Source of the DNA: Limnanthes douglasii subsp. nivea
Lineage: Eukaryota > Streptophyta > Magnoliopsida > Brassicales > Limnanthaceae
Direction of reading: 5' to 3'
Assembly (NCBI GenBank): GCA_036936605.1
Contig: JAUPFV010000005.1
Coordinates: forward strand, 191,950,958-192,014,957
DNA: 64,000 nt
The notes below the pieces were generated by a model. The model did no database searches. It had not been told where the DNA came from and saw only the letters and a program-made list of their open reading frames with translations. The stretch's first letter is position 1; each line of letters starts with the position of its first letter. Below are positions 10,685 through 22,593 of this stretch, in pieces. Made by a program: the position numbers and the translations under genes.

Positions 10685-11922
10685 TTAATATATGTTTTTC
10701 CACCTGATCCAAAAGAGCGGAAAGGTAAATGCTTGTTTTTTAGTCACAGCTTGCTTCGTTGGTCCCGGAAGCAGTCCTAATTGGTATCCTGTTAACGCCA
10801 CATTTTCCTCGCAATGGCCGAGATCTGTTTTAGCATCAATGAAATACCTGTTATAATCCCTGAGGCTTTCTCCCACCTTTTGCCTGCAGATGACAACCGT
10901 GTCTCCATTTGCTCGGAAGCTCTTGCTTCCAACAAACTGCTGCCGAAACATTACCCAGAACATCCCGAAGTTTTTAATGCAGCCTTGCGGCAACCTGTTG
11001 CACCATTTGGAGGCCCGGTCTTTGAAAGTCATTGAAAAGCTCTGCATAAAAGTTTGTCATCGTTGTCAAAACTTAACATAAAGTTCTTGAAGGCCTCCAA
11101 ATGATTATCTGGATCCTTTCTGTTGTCGTACTTTTCCAGCTTTGATATGTCAAATCTTTTCGGGATATGTCCCGGCAATATTTCATCCGACAATGGAGAT
11201 GCTCTCCAATTAAGTCCAAATCCAAAAGCGCCACCACCGAGGCCTTCAGTGGGAATCTTATACAATCCCTCATTATTTGGATTGATGAACTGGCTGCTAA
11301 CCGTGTACCCATGTGTTTGGCTTCCCGACGGTTGCCATTGAACTTGAGGCAATACTACCCGCTCTTCCTTACTTGATGTCACAATTTCCTCTTTCTCGTG
11401 AGAGTTCGGTGTTCTTTTTTCCATGTTGTCCCTCTTGTGTTTTGGAGAGTTGAACAGCCTTGCTCTATTGCGCCAGGATTTGCTCTTCCTTGTCAGCTTA
11501 TTGCGTCTTATTTTACATCGGGATTCTCTACCCGAAGATTCATCAGTAGTGAAATCAGTGGAATCGTCTCGATCATGTTTTGAAGGACGTTTGGTCATTC
11601 TTTCCATTTCCCGAAATGGTTTGAGTTCCCAATGTCCTCGGTAATGGGAATTTTTCTTGTTTCGATTTTCACTCGAAGAGTCTTCTTTGTCGGTGTCAAT
11701 CATATGTTCCTTGCCTTTCCCTTCTCGGATCTTTTTTTCGTTCAACATTTTTTCCTTTTCAGCTTTCAGCTTCGCAATCTCTTCTATTATATATCTTCTC
11801 GTCATGATTAAAGTTGATCGCTTATCCCGACCCCGTCCATAATGGTCATGGTCTGGAAATCTCTCGCCTTCAGACAGTGATCTAGCTCGGGTTGAAACTC
11901 TTCTGATCCCGTCCCCAGTCAT
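10685..11922 (-). pseudogene. Gag of element A, one frameshift
   Basis: The ORF opens at 11922 (MTGDGIRRVSTRAR), 80 bases inside the 5' LTR. A highly charged N-terminal part (REGKGKEHMIDTDKEDSSSE) leads to the retrotransposon-gag domain: HIPKRFDISKLEKYDNRKDP, DNHLEAFKNFMLSF, DDKLLCRAF. A frameshift near 11035 moves into the frame with RASKWCNRLPQGCIKNF, QFVGSKSFRANGD, ESLRDYNRYFIDAK. Element B shows the same blocks in the same order. Gag would form the particle in which reverse transcription occurs. Confidence 0.85.
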
Positions 11923-12001
11923 TTCATCATTTATATTTTAGTTAGTCGTGATTTTGAGGAAAAAATTTGACTTTCAAAAATGTGATTTTTAGGGAAAAAA
12001 G

Positions 12002-12303
12002 TGAGAATCTTGGATCTAATGTATGATGTGACTATAGAGGAAAACGTAGAGAGAGAAATTAGAAAGATAACGTATTTAATAATGCCCACCAACCCAGAAA
12101 AATGGGGGCTCCCTTATATAGTGGGTGAGGTGGCCCCACCTATTTCCTTTGTGGTCCTTCCACTTTTACAACTTGGTCTCTCACTTTCCAAACTTTAGGA
12201 ATATTCTCCTCTAACTAATAATAAATACAACAATAGGACAAATACATTTATTTTACTCAACAATTAATATTTCTAATCTCGAGCTCGGTGATTTATCTCC
12301 TCA
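12002..12303 (-). repeat. 5' LTR of element A
   Basis: Same sequence as 925-1227 apart from roughly 20 substitutions and small indels, with the TATA box near 12114-12121. The leader between this LTR and gag (11923-12001) is A/T-rich and contains no TGG-starting primer-binding site that I can recognise, which is odd for an otherwise complete element. Confidence 0.85.
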
Positions 12304-12309
12304 TCAGGT

Positions 12310-12975
12310 AGTACCTTCGGGTTGTGAGGATATGAGCTAAGAAGATCATTGCCTTTCTTCAAGTATGCGGTCTCTAAAGAAATATTAATGGATAATGGAT
12401 TGCAATCTAAAACAATAAAATTGATTTTTTTTGTAAAAATGTGGAATCTAGTAAAATATTTCAACACTGTTTCATTCCTAAAAATTGGTCAGTTTGAAGT
12501 AATTAACCAGACCTTAATAGAATGGATATGAAGCCTCATAAATAATTATATCGTGAAGTGTCTTAATTCACTTCAAAAGGTAATATGGTCGGACCAAACT
12601 TCTTCGAAGAGCACAACATGGGGACTCCCTTCAGTTTAATATATGGTATGGAAGTCAACATAAACATTTTTACTATATTCCTAATCACCAACTATAATAA
12701 AGGCACAAATGGGGATAATAATAGGGAAAAGTTTAATTTTATTAAAGAGAAACAAATAAATACCCACATGCGCATGAAACATTACAAAAGACTACTGCAT
12801 AACATATATGCTTCTAAGGTTTGTTTTCGATATTTTCAGCTAAAAGATCAAGTATTAAGAAAAGTATTCATCCAAATAAAAAATAAAAACCTTGGAAAAA
12901 TAGGTCTAACCTAGGATGGATCTTACAAAATGACCAACAAAACCAAAGTAGGAACTTATAAGCTAGTAAATTTGG
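12310..12975 (+). pseudogene. Integrase core and C-terminus of element C, right of the A insertion
   Basis: The + strand gives KYAVSKEILMDNGLQSK (the second-aspartate block, IDNGPQF in B), MVGPNFFEEHNMGTPFSLIY (from 12585) and the C-terminal block QLKDQVLRKVFIQIKNKNLG followed by a degraded WEGPY-like segment. The order and strand continue the element whose RNase H lies at 1-480. Frameshifts and stops are frequent. Confidence 0.7.
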
Positions 12976-13870
12976 AGGGATGATATTTGTAACATTAATA
13001 TAATATGGAACATCTGGAACTTTACACACAGTGAAACATTATGCAAGCTCTTATTTAAATTTTTTAAGTTATAAACTTTCATTTCAATATTTTGATATAA
13101 TTCAGGTGTACTATTTTCCAACTTTGGTAGCCCGAGTATGTATTAACGTGAAATGTTTAGATTCTTTCCTACTTCAAATGTTATTACATACATGTATTAT
13201 ACAACTTAAATTACTAATGCATCCCCTATTATACTCGCATAATATGTTGTGTCAACGTAATACCATTGTAACAAAGCAACACTCTAATGCTCAAACAACA
13301 TTAATATGTTAATATTGTACCGTTTTACAAATACTATACCATAATACAAAACAACATCAATATGATATAGTTATAATAATGTGATTTTTGCCTAATAGTT
13401 GAGAAGTTTTATCTCTCTATTCAAACTTGATCATATTGCAAGAGATTTTTCTCCATTCTGTTATTAACAAATGAGATTAGTCTGTATACGGGGATAAAAA
13501 TCCTTTCATAATACTAAAAAACATGACAATATATATATAACACAACTATTAACAAATAGAAAACAAATTATCCTTAAAGGTGTGAGTTATTTAAGGCTAA
13601 AAGATTTGTTAATGAATGAAAATACTTCAAGACATTCTCAAACATAAAACAAAGTAATTCTTAAATAGGAAATAAAATAAAATAAGAGATATTAAAATTA
13701 CCTAAAAGACATTAACTACATAAACAACCCTCGGCCATTCATTAAATTGCCTTATTTAGAGGACTTTAATATTTCGGGTTACCTATAAATGATCCATTTC
13801 TCTATCGTTTTTAGAGGATTTCAGTATTTACCTCTATAATATCTTTGAGAGCAAGAGCTCCTGAAATTTC
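12976..13870. other. Non-coding part of element C after integrase
   Basis: About 900 AT-rich bases without a supported gene. By comparison with A, B and D this is where the variable region between integrase and antisense ORF should lie. I see only short partial repeats (aacaacattaatatg near 13300, aacaacatcaatatg near 13353), no clear array. Confidence 0.4.
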
Positions 13871-15154
13871 AATTGAAACTAAAACTATGAAGAACCCTTC
13901 CATTCTTAGCCGCAACTTTGGATGGTCGATCCCTTTATCATTCAACGAAACCACCAGTTAGAAGAAACTTATCTCATTTTAAATCACTTGAAAAAAGGTA
14001 GTCTTTCCGCTTCAAAGTCAGATCTTCATTTCATGCTTTGGAAACTTGGTCAGGCTCATTAGGTGAAGTAATATTTTTATCTACATTTGAGGTTTAGGGT
14101 GGCATAACCTCTTCCATACGACATGCATTTTTTACCTAAAGTATTCTCTTCTTCAATATATTTTCTGTCCGTTTTGGAATCTCTCTAAAATAATTACATT
14201 AACTAAGGCTCGTGCAATAATAATTAATTTTAATAGATATTTGGCCTTTTAGTACTAGTTACGAAAGACCTTTAAGTATGGTTGTGACCTTTCTTGGTAT
14301 ATAAGCATGATGATACTTTCTTTAGCATTTTTTCATACTAAACTTCTTCAACGATGTCAAACGCTCGAGTCTTCTCTAGATGAGATTCATGAAGAACCTA
14401 TTCATCATTGAAAAGGGTATCATGCATAAAATTTTCTTCTTTGAGTCAAATGGTTGCGACCTTGATTTCTCTTTCACCATTTATCATGCATTGTACGAGG
14501 TTTAAAATACGACTTATAAGTTTTTTATATTTTTTTGACAGACTATTAGCTAGGATTAGACCCTTTACAGTTCAACTACTCGGACATCCATTTTTTCTTT
14601 ATACTGCTTCGTCTTAGCTAGTTGAAGTTTAAGGATGTATACAAATATGAAATCAGCTCTAGAGATATTATTAGGGCTACTCCGGTGAACTCTTGCACTG
14701 AAAAATGATACTTTACGTAATTAATATCCATAATTAGGGTGATAAAAAACCTTTAGCTTTTTGGTGAAAGTTGTTGACTAAAGCATATACCAGATAACTA
14801 GAAGAAGTCTAATTGTGCATGATGTTAGAGAAACTAAATCTTTGCGTCAAGCACAATTGAGATTTTGTTTTATTTTATACTCCAAGAAGTCTGCGGGAAT
14901 CTTTCCCTTCATAGAGAGTCTAATCACCCGTAAATTCTGGTGACTCACATTGTTATTGCATATGATGAAATTGATATTTACCAAGAATACTGTATTTATC
15001 CTTCAAGATCTTGTCCATTATCGCATCGGGAAATTTTATGGAACATATTTGGAATCAATTCCTCAGGGAAATTGGATCTTATTGCATGTATAAATCCCTT
15101 AATAGTATGAATTTGAGAATTCTTGATTTCTGGATGAGTAGATGATGACGCCAT
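13871..15154 (-). pseudogene. Antisense ORF (aORF) remnant of element C
   Basis: A 52-codon - strand frame starts at ATG 15154 (MASSSTHPEIKNSQIHTIKG, then FIHAIRSNFPEELIPNMF) and stops at 14996. Further - strand pieces follow: RVIRLSMKGKIPADFLEY near 14900 and VAAKNGRVLHSF near 13900, the latter resembling RKNWGRVFHNCF in the aORF of A. The position, after integrase and on the opposite strand to pol, fits an aORF. The N-terminus and a few islands are clear; most of the middle is unreadable. Confidence 0.5.
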
Positions 15155-15415
15155 CGTAAAGGACCTCACATCAATATGGGTTGCAATGATTTGTTTTTAC
15201 ATCGAGGCTCCACTACTGTAGAAGGTCTGCGAATCAACCTTTCACCGTGACCCCTCAAAATATGAAGTGATAACTTGATTATAAGCCATATTATTTAACT
15301 ACTGAAAACAGAGAGAAGAAAATATTAGTTGTAGCTAAAAGGGATCGAGAGAAATCTTAAAAACAAAGATAGGTGAGAAGCAAGTGAAAGTAGGTTAAAT
15401 AAAACCAAGGGTTGT

Positions 15416-15423
15416 TATTTATA
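15416..15423 (-). promoter_or_regulatory. TATA box upstream of the element C antisense ORF
   Basis: On the - strand TATAAATA lies about 260 bp before the ATG at 15154, followed by a CT-rich leader (ttctctcgatccc, ttttcttctctctg). It matches the octamer before the aORF of element A. Function is inferred from position only. Confidence 0.4.
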
Positions 15424-16415
15424 GTAGACAATGATCTTATCGCAACCGTACATATACTGATAATCCAGTAGTTGACGAAAATTTCCTAATAGGATGAAGA
15501 AAGCAACCAATAAGCATTATTACCCATAAAACATGTGTCAGTTTAACAATTATTTACACATATAATTTTTTCCATGTATAATCATCACTTGCATGAACGT
15601 TTTGTTCCCTCAATTAACTTTCTTTCACTTCAAGATCTCCGGAAATTGTTTTTTTAGTTCATCTTGAAGCCAATACTTGTTGACCCTTTTTTCTATGCGT
15701 AATCTTTATTTTTTCACTAACAATACTCATTTTGTTTTCAATTCGCAATTCGAAATACTAGAGGTTATCCATTTGAGTAAAATAACATCAATATTTTTTC
15801 GTTAACGAAAACACACACGAGTTGCACTAAAAAACTGTTACTTACTCTTGTACTAATGTTTTTTTTGGTAAAACAAAAATTTTTATCCTTAAAAAACATT
15901 TTGCACGAGATATGATTTTTAAAAAGATAAAAATAAAAACCGTACAAGATCAAACTCTCCGAAAGCATAAAAGTTTGACTAAAAGTAACTGGTCTGACAA
16001 AATACAAAAATATTAAAACTCGTATATCGGTTAAAATAGAAATTACAAGATCGGTCATCGCACTATATTAAGCCTTAAAATTTTAGTCCTCCATATTAAA
16101 CAAAGACTTTATTTCAGTTTGGCGAAGTCAAGCAGTATCTAAACTAACAAAGTAAATCATACAATTTGATCAATAATAGCAGCTTCCTTTTATAACACTG
16201 TTATATGGAGATTTGTACTCATTTTCTATTTTGTTTGTAAAAACTTGAGACTACTATTAAGTGCTAAATATGTAATTAGCTGCACTTTAATTAATAAATA
16301 GTTTTTTAATCAGTTTAGAATAAATTTAAACTAAAAATAAATTTATTTCAAAAACTAAAATATATATTAAAATAAAATATTTTTAAGTTTTAATTTAGAC
16401 CAACATATTAAAAAA
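15424..16415. other. AT-rich stretch, probably the 3' end of element C and flanking DNA
   Basis: No gene is supported. The frame at 15765-16058 (- strand) has no recognisable domain and biased, low-complexity content. The 3' LTR of element C should lie here but without its partner I cannot place it. Confidence 0.35.
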
Positions 16416-17781
16416 GGGAAACTTACCAATAAAGATTCCGAAACTACCATTGGTTTTGTTTTTTAAGACGAACAAAACTAGTACCATTTCTCATATGTTT
16501 TGAATTTTTTTTAAAATAATATATTTTACACACGTTTCTCGGTTATATGGTTTTACATCTAGTGATTGATTTCGCATCTATCAAAATAAATAAGGTTTCG
16601 TATCTATCAAAACAAAGAGGTTTCTCATCTAGCAAAATAAAGAAGATTTCGCATCTATCAAAATAAAAAAGGTTTCGCATCTACCCAAATAAAGAAGGTT
16701 TCGCATCTACCAAAATAAAGAAGGTTTAACATTTATCAAATTAAAGAAGGTTTCACATCTACCAAAATAAAGAAGATTTAACATCTATCAAATTAAAGAA
16801 GGTTTCACATCTAGCATAATAAATAAGTTTTCGCATCTAGCACAATAAAACAGGTTTCGCATCTAACATAACGAAGAAGGTTTTGCATCATCTTCGCGAA
16901 ACCCTATAAATTTTAAAACTTTAAAAGTCTGTATCTTTTAAACCGTAACTCAAAAAAAAATCCGAAAATACCATTGATTTTGTTTTTTTAAGACGAACAA
17001 AACTAGTACCACTCATGATATGTTTTGAATTATTTAAAAAAATAAATAAATACCGTTTCACATCTATCAAAGACGTGTTTTGCATATACCATTACATAAG
17101 AATTACACGTTTCGCAACTATTAGTAGGTACAAATACAAACGTTTCGCATCTATCACAAAATATGTTTTGCATCTACCAGTGAAGAAACATACAAGTTTC
17201 GCATTTATACCTAGTCATTGAAATTGAACGTTTCACATCTCCTTCATTGAAAACACAGAAACTGTTACGCGGCTGAAAATCCGAAAAACACAAAATAAAA
17301 CACTAAAATCAATGAAACACTAATACAATGCTACAAATAAACTACATTACCATAATTCGAACTCAAAATTAACAAGAAATTCGACTTAAAACACTACGAA
17401 AACGAACGAAAATAGATCTTAAAAAACAGCGATTTCGAGCTTAAATTCAAGTTTCAAACACACAAAACATCGAGTATCTTTGCATAATAAGTAAAAACAC
17501 AAATCAAAATCATATGAAAACAAAAGAAAAACAAAAAAACGAGTAAAAAAAATGAAAGAATCGCCTAATACAAAGTTATTCAAGAGAGAGAGAAAAAAAT
17601 TGGAGGAAAAGGTGAAGAATGAGTCTAAAATCTTTTTATATTGTAGAGTAGGTATTTAGGGTATTTGTGGGTCTTTAATGGTAAATATTTGACTAAAACG
17701 GGTCTTTCTTGGAGAATAATGAAAATATGGATCTTAGATGGATAATAATTAGCGTTTTGGGTCTTAAATTGTACTTTACCC
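16416..17781. mobile_element. Minisatellite-bearing TIR element 1 (MULE-like, non-autonomous)
   Basis: The left end GGGAAACTTACCAATAAAGA and the inverted right end GGGTAAAGTACAATTTAAGA match at about 15 of the first 23 positions. The flanks share TTAAAAAA (8 bp, low complexity). Inside are two copies of a ~90-bp block (16429-16520 and 16958-17050) around a 26-bp minisatellite, then a second cluster of related repeats (17050-17240). The right 200 bp resemble an inward-facing plant promoter and leader (tatattgtagag, then gagagagagaa on the + strand side). There is no transposase. Assignment to Mutator-like elements rests on resemblance to the 20219-24320 element. Confidence 0.5.
16570..16890. 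repeat. 26-bp minisatellite, about 12 copies
   Basis: The unit is tttcgcatctaycaaaataaagaagg with variants (tttaacatctatc, tttcacatctagc). Period is 26, occasionally 25 or 27. Confidence 0.9.
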
Positions 17782-18010
17782 TTAAAAAAATCTATCTTAT
17801 CCAAAAATTACAGTTTTTTTTCTTCTATATACTATATACTTTAACCACTTTTTAAGATACTATTTTGATTCAAACTTTTCAATATTGTCTGAATCCTCGT
17901 ATCAACTCTTATCTGAGGAAATGGTATTGAATGGAGTAGCCGTAGTTAATGATTAATTTTTTTTTGAATTTGCGGGTCCCCGTACCGAGCTAATCCAATG
18001 TGATAAGTTA

Positions 18011-18436
18011 GGCTTTGAATAGTACATCGCCCCTCGACTATCGCGTTTGGTGGCAGATAGTCCCTTGACTTTCAAATGTCCGTTGACAGTCCCTGAACTA
18101 TCGCGTTTGGATAAAGTTAGTCCATCAGATCCTCTGATCCATGAGAGGCTTCCACATGTCACCATAGTCCTCAGATTTTTGTATCACCACTAGTCCCTTG
18201 AGTTTAGTTATCCGTAATATTCTACATTTTGGGTTTGACCTAAACTCAAGGGACTAGTGGTGATACAAAATTATGGGGACTATGGTGACAGGTGGCAGCC
18301 TCTCATGGATCAAATGATATTGTGGACTAACTTTATCCAAACACGATAGTGCAGGGACTGTCAACAGACATTTGAAAGTCAATGGACTATCTACTACCAA
18401 ACGCGATAGTCGATGGACGATGTACTATTCAATGCC
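18011..18436. mobile_element. 426-bp foldback MITE with 197-bp arms
   Basis: Arms 18011-18207 and 18240-18436 are inverted copies of each other: 197 bases each, gap-free, about 19 mismatches by hand count (about 90% identity), separated by a 32-base loop. The 10-bp sequence TGATAAGTTA occurs directly on both sides (18001-18010 and 18437-18446). A 9-10-bp duplication suggests a Mutator-type transposase mobilised it. It encodes nothing; any frame in it is a product of the inverted arms. A read-through transcript would form a long hairpin. Confidence 0.9.
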
Positions 18437-18446
18437 TGATAAGTTA

Positions 18447-19358
18447 TGAGTTTTAAAAAATTCTACGGATAGGTCGTGGGTTTACTACCCTCCAAGTTTG
18501 AAATGGGTTTAAAAAATTTCTCACGGAAATATCCGAACTCGATTCACATGACATTAGTTAGTTATTATAGTATTAAAAAATTAATACATGATATATAACT
18601 CTAAAAATTATATTATAATGTAATTCAATTTGTTTTAATTTTTATAATTTTTATATTTACAATTTTGTTTTTTTATTATAGTTTTATCGTTATTTATATT
18701 TTATTATATATTAAATTATTTTAAATTAACTTATATTTACCAAATATAAAAGTTTAATCAAACAAAAATTAAAATTTACAATTTTTTAAATATATATATA
18801 TATATTATAATTTTTTATTAAAATTTAAATAAATATGAATTGTAAATAATAAATATGTTTTATAACTTATTATTAAGTTGGGTTTTTTATATAATAATAA
18901 TAATAATAATTTTATTTTAATATATTATTTTTATTTTTATTTTATTTTATTTTTAATTAGATAACTAATTAAAAAAATATTTTATAAATAAATAAAAACA
19001 GGATCGTAAACCTAAGGAGAATTGGATAGGTGGTCTAGTGTTAAAGTTCCTCAAACTAGTTGATGAACCTATTCGGTCGATATTATTTTTTTTGGCTTTC
19101 GCTAAATTTAGGGTGAGAAAGATAAATAATTTTAAAAGTTTAATCAGTTTTAAAACTTATCAAAAATATTTTTTTATCTCTATCGTGTCAGACTTTCTTA
19201 ACCAGAAAAAGAGAATATAGATAACTCAACGAATGAGAAGATTTCATCCGGCGAAAAAGTCACCGCCGGATGAGAAAGTTTCAACCGCGAGGAACTAATA
19301 ATAAAATAATAAAAATTCAAAAACCCTTTAATTTTGAAAATGGTTGACATTTTTTTAG
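18447..19358. other. AT-rich intergenic stretch
   Basis: No gene is supported. It contains simple repeats (TA near 18790-18806, an ATA run near 18890-18912) and a short block with caccgccggatgag and catccggcgaaaaag as a small inverted repeat near 19227-19280. Confidence 0.5.
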
Positions 19359-20177
19359 GGGAAATTATACCAAAGGTACCTACTCAACTATTTTATTGTC
19401 ATCTAGTACCCATGGTTTGATCAATTGTCACTTAATACCCAACTCAACTACCTAATTATCACATAGTACCTAACTTTATTTAAATACCCTAACTACCCTC
19501 ACCATTCATAAACAACTAATTAACCAAAAAAAATTATTTCCTTCTCTTTCCTACTTTTCCTTTAATTTTATTTTTAAAATATCCGTATCTTTCGAACCGG
19601 AGCTCGAAAAAAATAAATGAAAGTACCATCACTTTTGTTTTTTAAAAATTTCACCAGTAACAATTCGCATCATATCATGAGAATTGTTCAGGAAACCTAG
19701 AGTTGCAAACAATTCGCATCTTATCATGAGAATCGTTCAGAAATCCTGAGAGTTGCAAACAATTCGCATCTTGTCATGAGAATCGTTCAGAAATCCTGAG
19801 AGTTGCAAGCAATTCACATCTTATCATGAGAATCGTTCAGAAATTGCAAGCAATTCGCATCTTATCATGAGAATCGTTCAAAAATCCTGAGAGTTGCAAG
19901 CAATTCGCATCTTATCATGAGAATCGTTCAAAAATTGCAAACAATTCGCATCTTATCATGAGAATCGTTCAGAAATTGCAAGCAATTCGCATCATGAGAA
20001 TTTGCAAACAATTCGCATCTTGAGAATTGTACCATTTTTTTTTACCAGTGCGCGCCTATATTTGGTAGGAGGTATTTTTGTCCAAATTTCAATTCGAGAT
20101 ACCAAATGACACTATCCAAAAAACGGGCACCGCCGGATAATTAGATAGTTGAGAAGGTATTTACTGGTATTTTTCTC
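19359..20177. mobile_element. Minisatellite-bearing TIR element 2 (MULE-like MITE)
   Basis: The left end GGGAAATTATACCAAAGG with the block ACCTACTCAACTA and the inverted right end GAGAAAAATACCAGTAAATA with ACCTTCTCAACTA match well. The 9 bases outside, TTTTTTTAG and TTTTCTTGG, agree at 7 of 9 and may be a decayed target duplication. The core is a 50-bp minisatellite preceded by a block (gtaccatcacttttgttttttaa) also found before the minisatellite in element 1. No coding sequence. Confidence 0.6.
19659..20030. repeat. 50/41/26-bp minisatellite, nine units
   Basis: Full units (50 bp) begin aacaattcgcatcttatcat and end gagagttgca. Shorter 41-bp units lack the cctgagagt segment and the last ones shrink to 26 bp or less. 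Each unit contains TTCGCATCTTATCA, close to the TTCGCATCTATCA of the 26-bp unit at 16570-16890. Confidence 0.9.
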
Positions 20178-21435
20178 TTTTCTTGGACTCTAATTTAGTC
20201 AAAATCTATTATTTTCTTGAGAAAAGTACCCATAAATACCTTCTCAACTATCAAATACCAACATGGTACCCGTTTTTGGACTAGTTTCATAAACTACCTA
20301 GAGCCAATATATGGACAATTATACCCTCTAGGGTATAAAAGGGGATGTTTTGGTGAAACCCACTTTTTTTCACCTTCTAATCAGACTTTTAGGTTCCAAT
20401 TCCCCCCACTTTCACATTTTTAAATTTGAAGAGAGAGAAACACGTTTTACGAGAGCGAACCCAAAAGTCATTTTTCAAAGCAAACATATCAATCGAAGCC
20501 TCTATTCCGACCACTGCTGACACCCACCGGCCCCGTTAACGACTGTCTCTGTCTCTGCTCCGATATTTCGTACATCAACCGGCGATTCACCGGCGACAAG
20601 GAACCACTGTCTCTGTCTCTGGTCCGAAATTTCCCACACCAACCGGCGAACCACCGCCGACGACTAGCTTTCGAAGCAACCACTGTGTCTGTCTCTGTTT
20701 CGATATTTGGAACTACACCGGCGAACCACCGCCCATTGTCTCTGTGATACCGATTACGCCTTCGAACAAAACAAGGTATCTACAACTGTCTCTGTTCGAT
20801 TCATATGTGTCGATGTATAGGTTGTTTTACATTGATAGTCCATGCTGTATGACGTCTAATACTCCGGTAGTGAGTAAGGCGATTTGTTACTGTTGCTCGA
20901 TACGGAACGTTCCGGCCACCGTAACCGCATCGACATCACCATCGTCCGCCTCCGTCTCCATCGAACATGTACGTTTTTTGTCGCCGTCTTCCCTACTCTA
21001 TGTGCTTGATATTGTGTATTGTTTCCTTTCTGTAAACCCAGAAGGGATTTGCAGATCGAATCATGTCTTTGTTCTAGCTTTACTTGAATCCTTAACCCGC
21101 ATAAAAGATCTGGTTTTTGTCTGAACCTAGTCTTTTTGTGTAACCTGTAACATACAGTATGGTTTTTGTGTAACCTGTAACACTGTGAAGCTTGCAGGTT
21201 AGGCATACAGGTTCTTTTTTTATTTTTCTCCTTTCTATTAAGTGCAGGTTTTCATAACATATTTAGGTTATAGTTGTGTTGGTTAGAATGGTGTTGTGTC
21301 GATTAGAATGCTGTAACGTCGTGTATCGTAGGTATGTGGCTGCTGTTGTAAGCATTGTGAGTTTACGTAGGGTTGGTCCATATCTAGCAATATTGGTTGC
21401 ATTATCTATCAGTGTTTGTGTATAGTTTACAGTCC

Positions 21436-21531
21436 GACGCCATGGGTTTGAACCTGGTGGAGAAGAGGCGGAGGAAGAGGAAGAAGAAGAAGAGGAAGAA
21501 GAGGCGGAGGAATCTGATGGAGATGATTCTG
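21436..21531 (+). pseudogene. Possible captured terminal exon encoding an acidic tail
   Basis: After a good 3' splice consensus (tatagtttacag at 21421-21432) a frame reads RHGFEPGGEEA, eleven glutamates with one alanine near the end, and ESDGDDSD before a TAG stop. An acidic C-terminus directly after an acceptor looks like the last exon of a gene carried inside the MULE-like element. The parent gene is not recognised. It could also be a purine-rich simple repeat that is open by chance. Confidence 0.3.
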
Positions 21532-21865
21532 ATTAGGGTTGAACATGTCGATGTAGTATCATGGAACTGTTGGTTTATATTTTGTTGTGTTTAACGTTTG
21601 TTTATGCTTTTTTTGGACTGTAACGAAACACAAACCCTGTGCAGTTGAAGGAAGCAGTTTTACTTGCAGTTATTTAAAAGAATAGCAATGTTGGAAAACA
21701 AAGATATCAGAGTTATGGTAAATTTAAAAGAACAGTGTATGTAGACCTAATGTATAAGATGTAAGCATAGATAGCAAGGTTGAATAAAGTGGATATCAGA
21801 GTATAACAGCATATATAGCAATGTATAAATGAATACATATCAGAGTCTTAACAAATGTAAGTAAA

Positions 21866-22380
21866 GTATCAGATGGATCTACAACGAAACAGAAAACATA
21901 CTTTAATTTATCTGTTAGATATAAAATACATAATCTATCAAATTTGTATAGCGTGGCTATCAGATTGTAGCAACATAGATAGCAATATACACATGAATAT
22001 ATATCAGAGTCTGAAACAAACAGACATGAAACGTGTCAATGTTAAAATTGTAAGAAGCATAAGTCAAAATACAAGGAGTGCTTATCTTTGAGATGAATCA
22101 GGCATGAAAGATGTGATAAACCTCTTTAACAAATGTAAGTAAAGTATCAGATGGATGTAAACGAAAACAGTAAACATACTTTGATGTATCTGTTAGATGC
22201 AAAATCCAGAATCTATCAATGTTGAATAGAGTGGCTATCAGAGTATAAAAGCATAGATAGCAATGTATACGTGAATAGATATCATAGTCAGAAAGAAACA
22301 GACATGGAACATGTAAATGTTAAAAGTGTACAAAACATAAGTCGAAAGATAAGGAGTGCTTATCTTTGAGATGTAAAATG
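21866..22380. repeat. About 280-bp tandem duplication inside TIR element 3
   Basis: The block starting cagatggat at about 21871 and ending ggagtgcttatctttgagatg near 22092 is repeated from about 22148 to 22376 with scattered differences. A partial third copy lies at about 21755-21850. Confidence 0.75.
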
Positions 22381-22593
22381 TTACAAAAAAGTCGATAAAT
22401 AATGTTTAGAATGGAGCATCACATGACCTCCTATTATGCCCCGATTTGAAACATCGACCACAACGGGACTGGCTATGACATAATCAAAATGTTGAATTGA
22501 ATCACAACAGCTTAATTGGATTGAAACAGTGAGTCAGTTTATATATACAATGCAATAACTTAAAGAAGGTACATGAACTATGGTAACGAAAGG

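Larger units (their letters stand above)
925..12303 (-). mobile_element. Tat-like Ty3/gypsy LTR retrotransposon A, nearly complete, - strand
   Basis: Two direct repeats of about 303 bp, both starting TG and ending CA, bound an 11.4-kb unit. On the - strand the order is gag, protease, reverse transcriptase, RNase H, a second RNase H, integrase, a ~96-bp tandem repeat, an ORF on the opposite strand, then the 3' LTR. The double RNase H, the tandem repeats after integrase and the extra antisense ORF are hallmarks of the Tat lineage. All ORFs are broken. By hand alignment the LTRs differ at about 20 positions in 303, so the insertion is not recent. I found no clear 5-bp target duplication (taaag left, tcagg right) and no recognisable tRNA primer-binding site next to the 5' LTR. 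A hAT-type MITE has inserted at 1531-2029. Confidence 0.88.

Noticed and set aside
15765..16058. 97-codon ORF on the - strand, Phe-rich
   Set aside because: AT-rich low-complexity translation with no domain, in probable decayed LTR or flanking DNA.
17953..18165. 70-codon ORF on the - strand
   Set aside because: It lies in the arm of the foldback MITE; the open frame is incidental and has no protein similarity that I recognise.
16570..20030. Regularly spaced repeats resembling a CRISPR array
   Set aside because: The units are directly adjacent minisatellites without unique spacers, in a plant genome, and no cas gene is present.
21397..21594. Lysine/arginine-rich 65-codon ORF
   Set aside because: It is another frame of a purine-rich tract; the acidic frame after a splice acceptor is the more plausible one, and even that is weak.
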